A DNA stretch of 62,241 nucleotides from Cytophagaceae bacterium (lineage in GTDB: Bacteria; Bacteroidota; Bacteroidia; Cytophagales; Cytophagaceae). Every line of letters begins with the position of its first letter. Within the stretch, counting starts at the first letter, position 1. Made by a program: the position numbers and the translations under genes. Shown in pieces: positions 1 to 8,700 of the stretch. Where the stretch lies: positions 1 through 62,241 of the forward strand of contig JALONH010000017.1 of assembly GCA_025455005.1 (NCBI GenBank), written 5' to 3'. The notes beneath the pieces were generated by a model that saw only the letters and a list, made by a program, of their open reading frames with translations, was not told the origin of the DNA and searched no databases.

Positions 1-397
1 GAAGAAAGGCAGATTATTTCTGTCTTTCTCTTTGAGGAAATATTAAATTAGAAATCTTGGAATTTTACTACGAGGTAAAAGTAAAGGTTGGTGTTTAGCG
101 GAACTCTACACTTTCTATATTAAAGATACCTAACTTCCGCGTCACCAACAACCCACTATTAATTCCAGGTGATGTAAAATGAGTTCCAAAGAAAGTATAA
201 AATAAACGCTTCTCGGAGACGCGACAATAATTGTCTAATGACAATTTATTAATTCGTGTTGGTGACTCCGCATTTATTTTCTTCTCATTTAGTACTCCTC
301 TGTGAGCGGCTAAACACACAACACGGGCGTCAGTAGTGATAACACCAACCTGTGCTAAGGATTTATTGGATGGGAAAGTTAAATTGAATTTGTAATG
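1..397. other. Gene-free left edge holding a structured element
   Basis: I see no convincing gene in these 397 bases. A minus-strand frame opens with GTG at 319 and runs to 95. It has no recognisable family and lies entirely inside the inverted-repeat element at 85-351, so I do not call it. The frame is also the same reading frame as the immunity-like gene upstream, separated by that gene's TAG, which could be chance. No promoter matching the Bacteroidota consensus was found here. Confidence 0.6.
85..351. repeat. Nested inverted-repeat element with four GTTGGTG/CACCAAC modules
   Basis: The ends are a perfect 11-bp inverted pair: AGGTTGGTGTT at 85-95 and AACACCAACCT at 341-351. A second perfect 10-bp pair lies inside: GTCACCAACA at 141-150 and TGTTGGTGAC at 257-266. 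A small central hairpin (ATTGTC/GACAAT arms) lies around 227-248. The core GTTGGTG therefore occurs four times in alternating orientation. This could be a non-autonomous mobile element, a structured RNA or a regulatory array. No transposase or target duplication is visible. It sits downstream of the toxin/immunity genes. Confidence 0.6.
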
Positions 398-1078
398 CTA
401 AGTTTTTGAATGAAGATTATTTTGGAGGAGTTTAAACCAATCTGATTCTATTTTATTAATTGCATTATCTAAACTATTCTCTATATACGGAAAATATGTT
501 TCTTTAAAAAAATCCTTTATCGGATTATTCATACAGAGAATTGCTATAACATAAAACCTTAGAATAGTTGTATTGTCAATTGAAGTCAGAAGAGTTTGTA
601 TTTTTTTTGCTTCTAATAACTCTTTTAGTTGACTATTTACAGTATCAATATTTTGGTAACTTTCAAAAAAATCAAATACAGTTTTCGAGTAAAATTCCTT
701 GATTAATTTAGCAAACAATTCAATATCATTAACTGTATTTGTCACAAAACGAATATTTTTTTCATTTACAGTAAATTCCAATTCTTTCGGAATATCTTCT
801 ACGATGGGGCTTTTATGAATGGTGTAATAATTTACCAATTCACCTCCTAATATTTTTTGTATTTCCTGTTCAACGATATTAAATCGCTTTTTAGCTGATA
901 ACCCTTGTGTAGCAAATTTATCCCCATACTCCAACCAACTAAAGCTAATTCTAAAACCTTCTGTTTCTAAATCTTTGGTGTAATAAATGTTATTTTCTAT
1001 TTGATTGAAAATGTACCCTTCTCGTTCAAGAAAGTCACATTCTTTTTTTACAGTCTGTATATATAATTCTCTGTCCAT
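398..1078 (-). CDS. Candidate immunity protein paired with the upstream nuclease toxin
   Basis: A 226-residue protein with no signal peptide and no membrane segment, so probably cytoplasmic. It is rich in Glu, Asp, Lys and aromatic residues and looks mostly helical in the second half. I do not recognise the family. Its role is inferred from context: its ATG follows the stop codon of the 1043-residue exported nuclease-like protein after a single base, so the two are very likely co-translated. A small cytosolic protein directly downstream of a polymorphic toxin is the usual arrangement for an immunity gene that protects the producer. The alternative is an unrelated accessory gene. Confidence 0.6.
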   Translation of the reverse strand: MDRELYIQTVKKECDFLEREGYIFNQIENNIYYTKDLETEGFRISFSWLEYGDKFATQGLSAKKRFNIVEQEIQKILGGELVNYYTIHKSPIVEDIPKELEFTVNEKNIRFVTNTVNDIELFAKLIKEFYSKTVFDFFESYQNIDTVNSQLKELLEAKKIQTLLTSIDNTTILRFYVIAILCMNNPIKDFFKETYFPYIENSLDNAINKIESDWFKLLQNNLHSKT

Positions 1079-1079
1079 A

Positions 1080-4000
1080 TTATTTCAATGAAGTTACATC
1101 TTGAATAGTGTTGCCAATACCATCGCTATTGACCTTAATGTAGTCGGTTACTTTTACTGTTTTGTATGAAGTTCCTGAACCTAAAACAAATTCGCTATTC
1201 GTCTTACTTTCTTTAGAAATTGTTCTTATGTCAAACGTATTAGAAGTGGTTTTGACTTTTGACAATGCGTTGGTCTGTGGTGTTGTAAGTGCTGTGGTAC
1301 TACTTAGTTTGGTTTCTAATACAATAGCATTATTGAAGTTTAAGTATTCTATGCCTGTGATTGCATTTACTTCTTTTTTCACTAAAACAAAATCGGCCAC
1401 AAAAAACTCATCTGCACCATTTGCTATTTGCCCAGTTTTAATTTGTACTTGCTCAAATATTGCATAATTGTTTAAATCAATATTTGGGTATTTAGATAAA
1501 AGTTTGCTTCTCAGTAGAGATAAGTTATTAGAGACAAACTCTTCAAAATCTCTACCTGCATTGGTTACAGTTTTAAAGAAATTTCCTTGTGCCCATTTCT
1601 CCCATCTGCTACCGCCTGTCTTTGCTAATTCAAAACTATATTTTGGGTCGTCTTTTAAAACTTTCCAAATATCTGTTAAGTCATCTGGACTTTCTTTAAT
1701 TAAAGCTTTTAACCCTGCACCATTTGAAGCCGAAGCAATATCAGTTTCGAGCTTCGTTAAATATGTTGCATCAAGTCCATCTAATTTAGAAATCAAACTA
1801 CCATCAACTACATCATCTAACGTATTAACCCACGTTTTTAGGTTGGCGTAACTGCTTAACTTAGACAGTAATCCAGCCTTCCCCACCCCATTAACCACCC
1901 TCTCTAAAAATTCATTTCCTTCCGGTGTCTTCCCTACTAATCCACTCTCCTCTACATCTATTTTACCTTCATCTAGGAGACGTTTCAGCTCCTCTACCTG
2001 GTTTTGACTTAAAGGGATTTCTTTATTTCGATACCAAATCTTTGCCCAGTCTTGTGCTGTTTCCATAAACACTCGTCCGGCTTTGCTGAGTTGTAAAACA
2101 CCATCTATTGTTTTGGCACTTATTCCCAATAGCTTAACTCCACTGCTTACCACCAAGCCTGCGATATGCTCTTCTATCGATATCGGAACGGCAATGGCAG
2201 TAGCTATAGTACCACCTATATACCCCTCATAATAGGCTAACTCACACGCATCCGCTTGCTGAATTTTTTCAATTCCCTTATCTATAGCTTTATCAGCCCA
2301 AGAGTATATTTCGTTTCCTAAGTCTCCATTATCTTTTAATTTATTAATGAATTCCCCTCCTTTTTTCCATTGTTGAGTAGATAATGAAGAGGACAAGAAG
2401 GTAAGCCCATCCATCGCTCCTTTTACTACATCCGGCAATGTTTGCCACACCCCCATGGCAAAGGCAGCTCTCTCATGTGGTTGTATTGAAGTAATATTAA
2501 TGGGTAAAGAATAACCCCATACCATTAAAATAGAATATTTGGTATAGTGATTTGCCTTATACCATTCTATGGAATCACATTTGAATTCACTTAAACCTAT
2601 TCTTAATAAATCAAGGACATTCTCATCTAATAACTCTGATAACTCACCCCATGCCTTGTAATATTCATTACCGGCAAATTTCAAACCGGCAACATAACTT
2701 CCCCAAAAATCGGCAAACCGTTCTCCTATGTTTAATCGTTGTTGTATGGATTGTTTTAATGGAGCCGGAACAGAAATAGATGTAGTAGTGGTATCGGAAG
2801 TAGAATATCCAATGACAATTTTAGTAGTAGCTACTTTAGTAGTATATTTTACTGGATCTTCAAATGGAGTCAAACTCCTTGCTACTAATATATTGTCTTT
2901 AGTATAATAGTAGACATCCTTATTATCTTCTAGTAAAACAATATCCTTACGTTTTGATAGTTCAGCTAACTTCTTTATTTGTTCTATGGAGGTTGGTTTA
3001 GGTAAGGAATAGGAATATGTAGTACTACTCGGGTATTTAAATTTAGAAAAATCGTAGTCTTGCGGTTTACATTGTATTTTTTTTACATTAACCCCTGCAA
3101 ATAGGATATCTTCGTCTTGAATATCGGTTGCAGCAAATGAAGCAGCATTCGGATTACTTGTAGATGTATAGTTTAATACATATTCCCAAACAAATGTTTT
3201 ACGAATTTCTGAAAGTGACGTTGAAGTCTTAGGAATGGCTCCTATAGGATATGCTCCATCACTATCATATTTAAATGCAATCCCATAGTCATTACTTGTC
3301 TCCTCTATGGCGTCCACTTCTATTGCTCCCCATGAATACGTATCATTTTCTTTTAGTGCAAAATGAATAGTAAACACGCCTATTTCAGATGAATAGGTGG
3401 GTATGGTATATTGTGTAAATTTTGTTTTACCTGAAAAATACCCTTCAAATTCCCCTGAACCACTAAATTTAGCTGTGTAAATCTCTCCACCACCTGCATT
3501 AGATGGATTCTGATTATACAAAAAAGCAAGTATAGGCCCTTTTTCAATAGCCGTCACTACTTGTATAGTAAAACCATTAAGAGTTATCACTCTTCCTGTA
3601 GGGTCTAATACATTCCATTCACTTAATAAATTGGAAGTTTCGACACCTTCTACATAAAATAATTTTATTATTCCTTGTAGTGTGTAATTTTTATTGGTTG
3701 CTAATCTTCGTTGAATGGAGGTATTGATTGTTTGGTCGGATACATTTCCTGTAATAAACCGTACGTTAGTAACCATTTCTGTACCTGAACTAACGGCACA
3801 AGGGAAAACTAAATAATGAGATAATACCCCTTGAGGGTCTATCGTCTGTGCATATTGCTGCGCAAGTCTTGTTATCTCTTGTTCATTCTCTATCGTTTTA
3901 TTATGTACCAATGGATAAACAGGTAAGACAGTAGCCGTAACTTTATAAGCTAAGGTTTTAATCTTTGAGATTATTTTTTCTTTATCCTCAGTACTTACAA

Positions 4001-4211
4001 CAGGTGATTGATACACCTCTGCCATATAATCCTTAAAAAAGGCGCTATCTCTTTCATTTGTTGTAGTGGCATTTTTAATTTGTAATCCTCGTTGAACACC
4101 TGCGTCCTGCAACCATTTTTCATACTCATCCTTTTTTACATTCGAGTATCCGGTTGTAAATAGGAAGAGTAGAAATAGTGTAAAAATATATTTTTCAAAA
4201 ATCCTTCTCAT
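1080..4211 (-). CDS. Exported polymorphic-toxin-like protein with C-terminal nuclease-fold domain
   Basis: A 1043-residue protein. Residues 1-23 form a signal peptide. Residues about 24-500 are a beta-rich, Thr/Ser-rich ectodomain of unknown family. Around 575-610 and 655-700 there are short hydrophobic helical stretches (GVWQTLPDVV; GYIGGTIATAI) resembling the pre-toxin modules of Bacteroidota polymorphic toxins. The last 160 residues look like a PD-(D/E)XK nuclease: Glu890/891 in the first helix, Asp940 in VADFVLV, then Glu966-x-Lys968 in VLETKL and a following PQ motif. The likely action is DNA or RNA cleavage in a target cell. No T9SS C-terminal sorting domain or Rhs repeats are seen, so the export route beyond Sec is unknown. 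The immunity-like gene follows after 1 bp. The nuclease call rests on motif spacing only. Confidence 0.65.
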   Translation of the reverse strand: MRRIFEKYIFTLFLLFLFTTGYSNVKKDEYEKWLQDAGVQRGLQIKNATTTNERDSAFFKDYMAEVYQSPVVSTEDKEKIISKIKTLAYKVTATVLPVYPLVHNKTIENEQEITRLAQQYAQTIDPQGVLSHYLVFPCAVSSGTEMVTNVRFITGNVSDQTINTSIQRRLATNKNYTLQGIIKLFYVEGVETSNLLSEWNVLDPTGRVITLNGFTIQVVTAIEKGPILAFLYNQNPSNAGGGEIYTAKFSGSGEFEGYFSGKTKFTQYTIPTYSSEIGVFTIHFALKENDTYSWGAIEVDAIEETSNDYGIAFKYDSDGAYPIGAIPKTSTSLSEIRKTFVWEYVLNYTSTSNPNAASFAATDIQDEDILFAGVNVKKIQCKPQDYDFSKFKYPSSTTYSYSLPKPTSIEQIKKLAELSKRKDIVLLEDNKDVYYYTKDNILVARSLTPFEDPVKYTTKVATTKIVIGYSTSDTTTTSISVPAPLKQSIQQRLNIGERFADFWGSYVAGLKFAGNEYYKAWGELSELLDENVLDLLRIGLSEFKCDSIEWYKANHYTKYSILMVWGYSLPINITSIQPHERAAFAMGVWQTLPDVVKGAMDGLTFLSSSLSTQQWKKGGEFINKLKDNGDLGNEIYSWADKAIDKGIEKIQQADACELAYYEGYIGGTIATAIAVPISIEEHIAGLVVSSGVKLLGISAKTIDGVLQLSKAGRVFMETAQDWAKIWYRNKEIPLSQNQVEELKRLLDEGKIDVEESGLVGKTPEGNEFLERVVNGVGKAGLLSKLSSYANLKTWVNTLDDVVDGSLISKLDGLDATYLTKLETDIASASNGAGLKALIKESPDDLTDIWKVLKDDPKYSFELAKTGGSRWEKWAQGNFFKTVTNAGRDFEEFVSNNLSLLRSKLLSKYPNIDLNNYAIFEQVQIKTGQIANGADEFFVADFVLVKKEVNAITGIEYLNFNNAIVLETKLSSTTALTTPQTNALSKVKTTSNTFDIRTISKESKTNSEFVLGSGTSYKTVKVTDYIKVNSDGIGNTIQDVTSLK

Positions 4212-4215
4212 ATCA

Positions 4216-4446
4216 TCATCGAGGTGTAGTATTCATTACTTCAATTTTATCAACTATGTATTCAGAAACAATCGTTCTCAGTTCAGAATCTTGTTTACTT
4301 ACTATATTCATTAATATTTCTGCTGACAATGTGCCGATATCCTCCATTAATGCATTTTTAAATGCTGTACGTTTACTATCACTCGTTGATAAATCTCTTA
4401 TTATTTCCCTGTTCTTCCATGCCCATACAAAAGCTACTCGTGCCAA
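4216..4446 (-). pseudogene. Small frame, probably the displaced C-terminus of the upstream secreted protein
   Basis: This 76-residue frame lacks an ATG; its first plausible start is TTG at 4446. The same frame is open further upstream, through the stop codon and back into the 3' end of the 369-residue gene. A one-base slip backward at the five-T run (4481-4485 on the plus strand) would join that protein directly to this frame and add about 88 residues (LGFYLQRAQIEHLARVAFVW and onward). The sequence looks protein-like, with amphipathic helices. It is either a frameshifted tail (mutation, sequencing error or programmed slip) or a small independent gene with a TTG start. It ends 4 bp before the toxin ATG. 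Confidence 0.45.
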
Positions 4447-4478
4447 ATGTTCTATTTGAGCCCTTTGTAAATAAAACC

Positions 4479-5588
4479 CTAAAAACCTGTTTTGTTTCCA
4501 ACTTTCCGGTTGGGCTCCAGCGATAATTGAGTAGAATCGTTTTGATACAATATTGCATGTTTATTACTTAAACTATTTCCGGTCAGCTCTGAAATTTTAC
4601 TTAACATCATCACCCGTAAGGAATCTGAAATAGCTTGCTCCCGCTGATATTTATTTTCTTTACTTTGTAATGTATCACTAATGGTATTCATCGCAACAAT
4701 AAACGCCTGCTCAAATACATCCCTTACTTTTTGAAGGGCTACATTCAATACATCATCACTTAAAAATTGAATCTGTATATTCAATTGAATAGTTTCTTGA
4801 TCACTTATTACCGTAGCATTATACGTTCTCATTCCTATAGAATCTGAATGTGCTATGGCATAATAATGCCTTGAGGGTGGATCCCACTGCACGGTGGTCA
4901 CTACAGTCTTGTTTTGTCTCGAAACTACAAAAATTGTTGCTATACTATCTACACCTTCTACATTTTTCCTGAGTGTTAATGTATGCCCATGGTTATACAA
5001 CCGATCTCCTATCTTAAACAAATACTTTGGTGCGTATCGATCCCCCCAGCGCAATTGCAACTCATCTAAGAAGGCATCCATGGCAGCGGCTAAATCTGCT
5101 TTGCATAAAGACACGGAATCGTATTGTTTATGTTGATACCATGGCAACATCTTAGTCTTAGCTGCTTGCCAATCGGCTTCCGGTAAGGTATCGGAGGCTT
5201 CTACCTGAACTGTTAAAGTAAAGGTACCTGCGCCTTCTCTCACCGGTACTAATTTCCAAATCACTTTTACAGAGGGTTGCCACTCCCCTACCAGCGGCAC
5301 TTCCCCTAGCCTACTTACTAAACCTATTAATACTCCTGTGCCTTCTACATTTACCAAGGGCATACACTGCACAAAAGTGTTGCGTTCGAATTGATTTATA
5401 CGCTCTCCTATAGTACTATTCCATAGCACATCCTTTTTAATTTGCACTACCTGCTTAAATCGTACTACAGCTTCTGAAATCTTACTAACCTCAGATGTAT
5501 CTTGGGCATAGGTTATAGTTCCGATACAGATAACAGATAAAAGTACCCTAATTATTTGTTTAAGAAACCCAAAAAAACGTTCGTTCAT
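4479..5588 (-). CDS. Secreted protein of unknown function, first gene of the toxin locus
   Basis: A 369-residue protein with an N-terminal signal peptide (hydrophobic residues about 9-27, cleavage near TYAQ). There is no lipobox. The mature part is a mix of beta-rich sequence (about 60-290) and a charged helical C-terminus (about 290-350). I do not recognise a family. It is the first gene of a minus-strand group leading to the exported nuclease-like protein and its partner, so an accessory or delivery role is possible but only inferred. Its TAG stop at 4479-4481 abuts a homopolymer and the reading frame continues in -1, so the true product may be about 457 residues. Confidence 0.6.
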   Translation of the reverse strand: MNERFFGFLKQIIRVLLSVICIGTITYAQDTSEVSKISEAVVRFKQVVQIKKDVLWNSTIGERINQFERNTFVQCMPLVNVEGTGVLIGLVSRLGEVPLVGEWQPSVKVIWKLVPVREGAGTFTLTVQVEASDTLPEADWQAAKTKMLPWYQHKQYDSVSLCKADLAAAMDAFLDELQLRWGDRYAPKYLFKIGDRLYNHGHTLTLRKNVEGVDSIATIFVVSRQNKTVVTTVQWDPPSRHYYAIAHSDSIGMRTYNATVISDQETIQLNIQIQFLSDDVLNVALQKVRDVFEQAFIVAMNTISDTLQSKENKYQREQAISDSLRVMMLSKISELTGNSLSNKHAILYQNDSTQLSLEPNRKVGNKTGF

Positions 5589-5728
5589 ATTTATGACATT
5601 ACCCGACTTAAATTTACATTTTTTCTACAGTCCTTACAATATCCAATCAGACAAGGTCAACTCCTCTAGATTATGATGATTCTATACTTTTCATTACTTT
5701 TACCTTTCAAGATAAAAGACTTTTAAAA

Positions 5729-8700
5729 GTGGCGTTTGCTTTTTTACATCGATATTGGTTGCACTTGTGTAGTTTAATTTTCGTACTCCCTTTGATGTCT
5801 TTAGGTCAATCAGCCGTATATCCCATTCAAGCGACCTTACAAATCAGTCCACCTTACACCACTCGACTCTCCGATTATATTGGATCTTCTGCATTTCGCA
5901 CACAAGTTTTTATTACCTTAAACGATTTAAACGAACCTAGTTGGGATACCCGTTTAAAAATCACAATACAAGGTAATGGATTTAAACTATATACTCGACC
6001 GGATTATATCCCCCCATCCCCTTTCGTAATCTATAGGGATGCTGCTAATCTTTTGGATGGTGCAGATTTATCTATTTATTTCAACTCTAATGTAACCGTA
6101 GCCGAAGGAATAAATAAAAATCAAATTTTTACTTCGAATACCTTACCGGAAGGTTACTATACTATATGTGTAGAGGTGGCAGATTACCAGTCAGGCAAAG
6201 TATTATCTAATGCTGCTTGCAGTTATGTTGCCATGCAATTGCCTAACGTTCCCATAACCATTCAACCCAGATGCAGTGACGTGGTTCCGGTCACGACTCC
6301 ACAACAAATTCTATTTACATGGAGCCCGGTTCAAAATATCAGTAGTTACCAACCTAATGATCTTTCCTACCAAGTTCAAGTATTTGAGCTTACTTCTACT
6401 TCTGTAGCGCCGGAATATGCTGTAGCAAACGGTATGGCGCAACTTATCTTCACCTCTGACTGGTTACAACAAACAAGCTATCTTTACTCCTTAGCGGATC
6501 CTCCTCTAACACCGGGTCATCGTTATGTATATCGTATTCAAGCACGATTTAATGACAACGATGTACAACTCAGAAATCAAGGGTATTCAGAAATCTGTTC
6601 TTTTTATTATGGCTATCCTACAGGTGGGACAATTTCTACCTTTCTTCCGGATCCATTAACTCCCATTCGATTGGGTGCAGCACCAATATTCTCTTGGTCA
6701 GCTCCTTCTAATGTTTTATCTAATCAATCTATTCGGTATCTATTGACGCTTACAGAAATAGAAGATGGGCAATCCCCTGTTGACGCTTTACTTCTCAACG
6801 CACCTTTTTATACCTATACATCACCGGAAACCTTACCCGGTCAACGTTTTGATTACAGTTTGCCGGTCCCCCTTTCCCCTAATACGTCCTATGCATGGAG
6901 AGTACAAGCGTATAGTGGGTCACAACTTACTGCTGAAAGTCAACTATCTACCGTACAAGGTCCACCGTTACTGAATGGATTTTATGCCCAAAAACATTAT
7001 ATAAAAGTAAATCAAACCTATACTAATTCTACACAACTTTTAAATGGTGAAGGTGAAATAACCTTAGCATCCGGCAAAAAACAACCCTTGCAGTTTGCCA
7101 ACCTGAGCTTAGACCTTGTAGCTGGTAATTGGGTATTAAGACAAGGAGAAATTACTCAATCGCTTGTTGACACTACTTCCATACTATTGACTCCTTACTT
7201 GTCAGAAAATCAAGAGGCTTATTTTCACCCAAGAAAAATAAAGGTTAACCCAGATGGTTTATTTATTCAAGGATTTTGCAGTTGGGCATTCCCTCATGCT
7301 ACAATCAGTGGAGTATTACCTAAGGTATACAGTACTACTTCTTGGGCTAATTATTCAGAATTAAAAGTAATAGGCACTTTCTCGTTAGCACCCGATCAGT
7401 CGTATCAATTGTTAGACCCTTTTCGTTATGTACTTCAACTAGAGTCCTTTTCTACCTTTTCTGTTTCACTTAATGAGTATCGATTATTTTTTCATGGAAA
7501 TGTAAAATGTCCAACGTTGATTTCTGCCGCCGGCATGAGTCAACGGCAAGTTCTTTTACCATTTCAAAATGCTACCCAGTTATTTTACTTTACCAATCAA
7601 GGTGTTTTACCCAATACTGCAATACAGCCCATACAGAACTTTAATTTCCACCTAACACCCCAAAACTATACATTTGATTTTAGTTCCATTCAATCACCAC
7701 ATAAACTGGCTTCAAATGCGAATTGGAAAGGTGTTTATTTTGATAAAAGTATCGTTCTGCTTCCAACTAATATCGATGCCTACGGTCAACTTAAATTAGC
7801 ACAAAATGTTACTCGTATATTTGAACCAAGTCTTAGCGATAGCTCTATTGCATATGTAGATGGTAAAGGCCAAACACTGCACTATAAATATTCTTTTCAA
7901 GGTTACTCAACCTACTTTAATACTTTCCCATCTACGTTAACCGAGTTCTCCATTGAGATCAATCAACATATATTAAGTACAAGTGGTATAAAAGGACATT
8001 TGAAAATTCCATTTTTAAGTGAAACTAATTTATTTCATTTTTATGCTCCTATCCATCAATCAGGATTATATGCCGGTTATTTAACCGATATTGAAGGATA
8101 CAAAAGTATCTTCAGACCGGATAAAGCAACAGAGAAACTTTTACTTACTGTTCACAGTGCTGTTTTCAACAATCAAGATCACCTAGCTTTCGTTGTCGAT
8201 ATAGATTGGCCATTTGCAGGTATTCAATTAACAGACCTCTCCGGATTGAAAGCATGGGGGGATTACCATATTGGGTTTCTTCAAAAACAGGGAAGTAAAA
8301 TTTTAGAAACAACTGTAGATGGAACATTAAGCGATTATCCCTATCGCTTACAAACGATTGGTGCGGGAAGAGGAGCAGGGTTTTATGCCATAGGGTTCTC
8401 CGGAGATGTGCGAATAAATGATGATATAAGTGGCGCAACGGGCACTCCACTTTTAAACACCTACTGCACTATGCCCAATAGTTTGATTCCTGTGGATGCA
8501 GACCAAAGTAGTTATACCGTTATCACAGGAAGCTCAAATTCCGCCTCCGATTGGTCTAATTTAAGTGCATCTCAACAAGAAACCATTATTGCAGAACGCT
8601 TAAAATTAGAACTTCAAAACAGTATTCAAAATGTTCAACAAACTATAGATTCAAGTGCTTTAGCCATACTATATCCTACCGGGCCCACCGTTCTCTTACT

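Noticed and set aside
95-319. A 74-residue minus-strand reading frame with a GTG start
   Set aside because: It lies within the inverted-repeat element, has no recognisable family or start context and continues an upstream frame by chance.
85-351. An integron attC site, suggested by the GTTTAGC/GGCTAAAC ends
   Set aside because: The core sequences do not fit GTTRRRY/RYYYAAC, and there is no cassette-like gene pattern.
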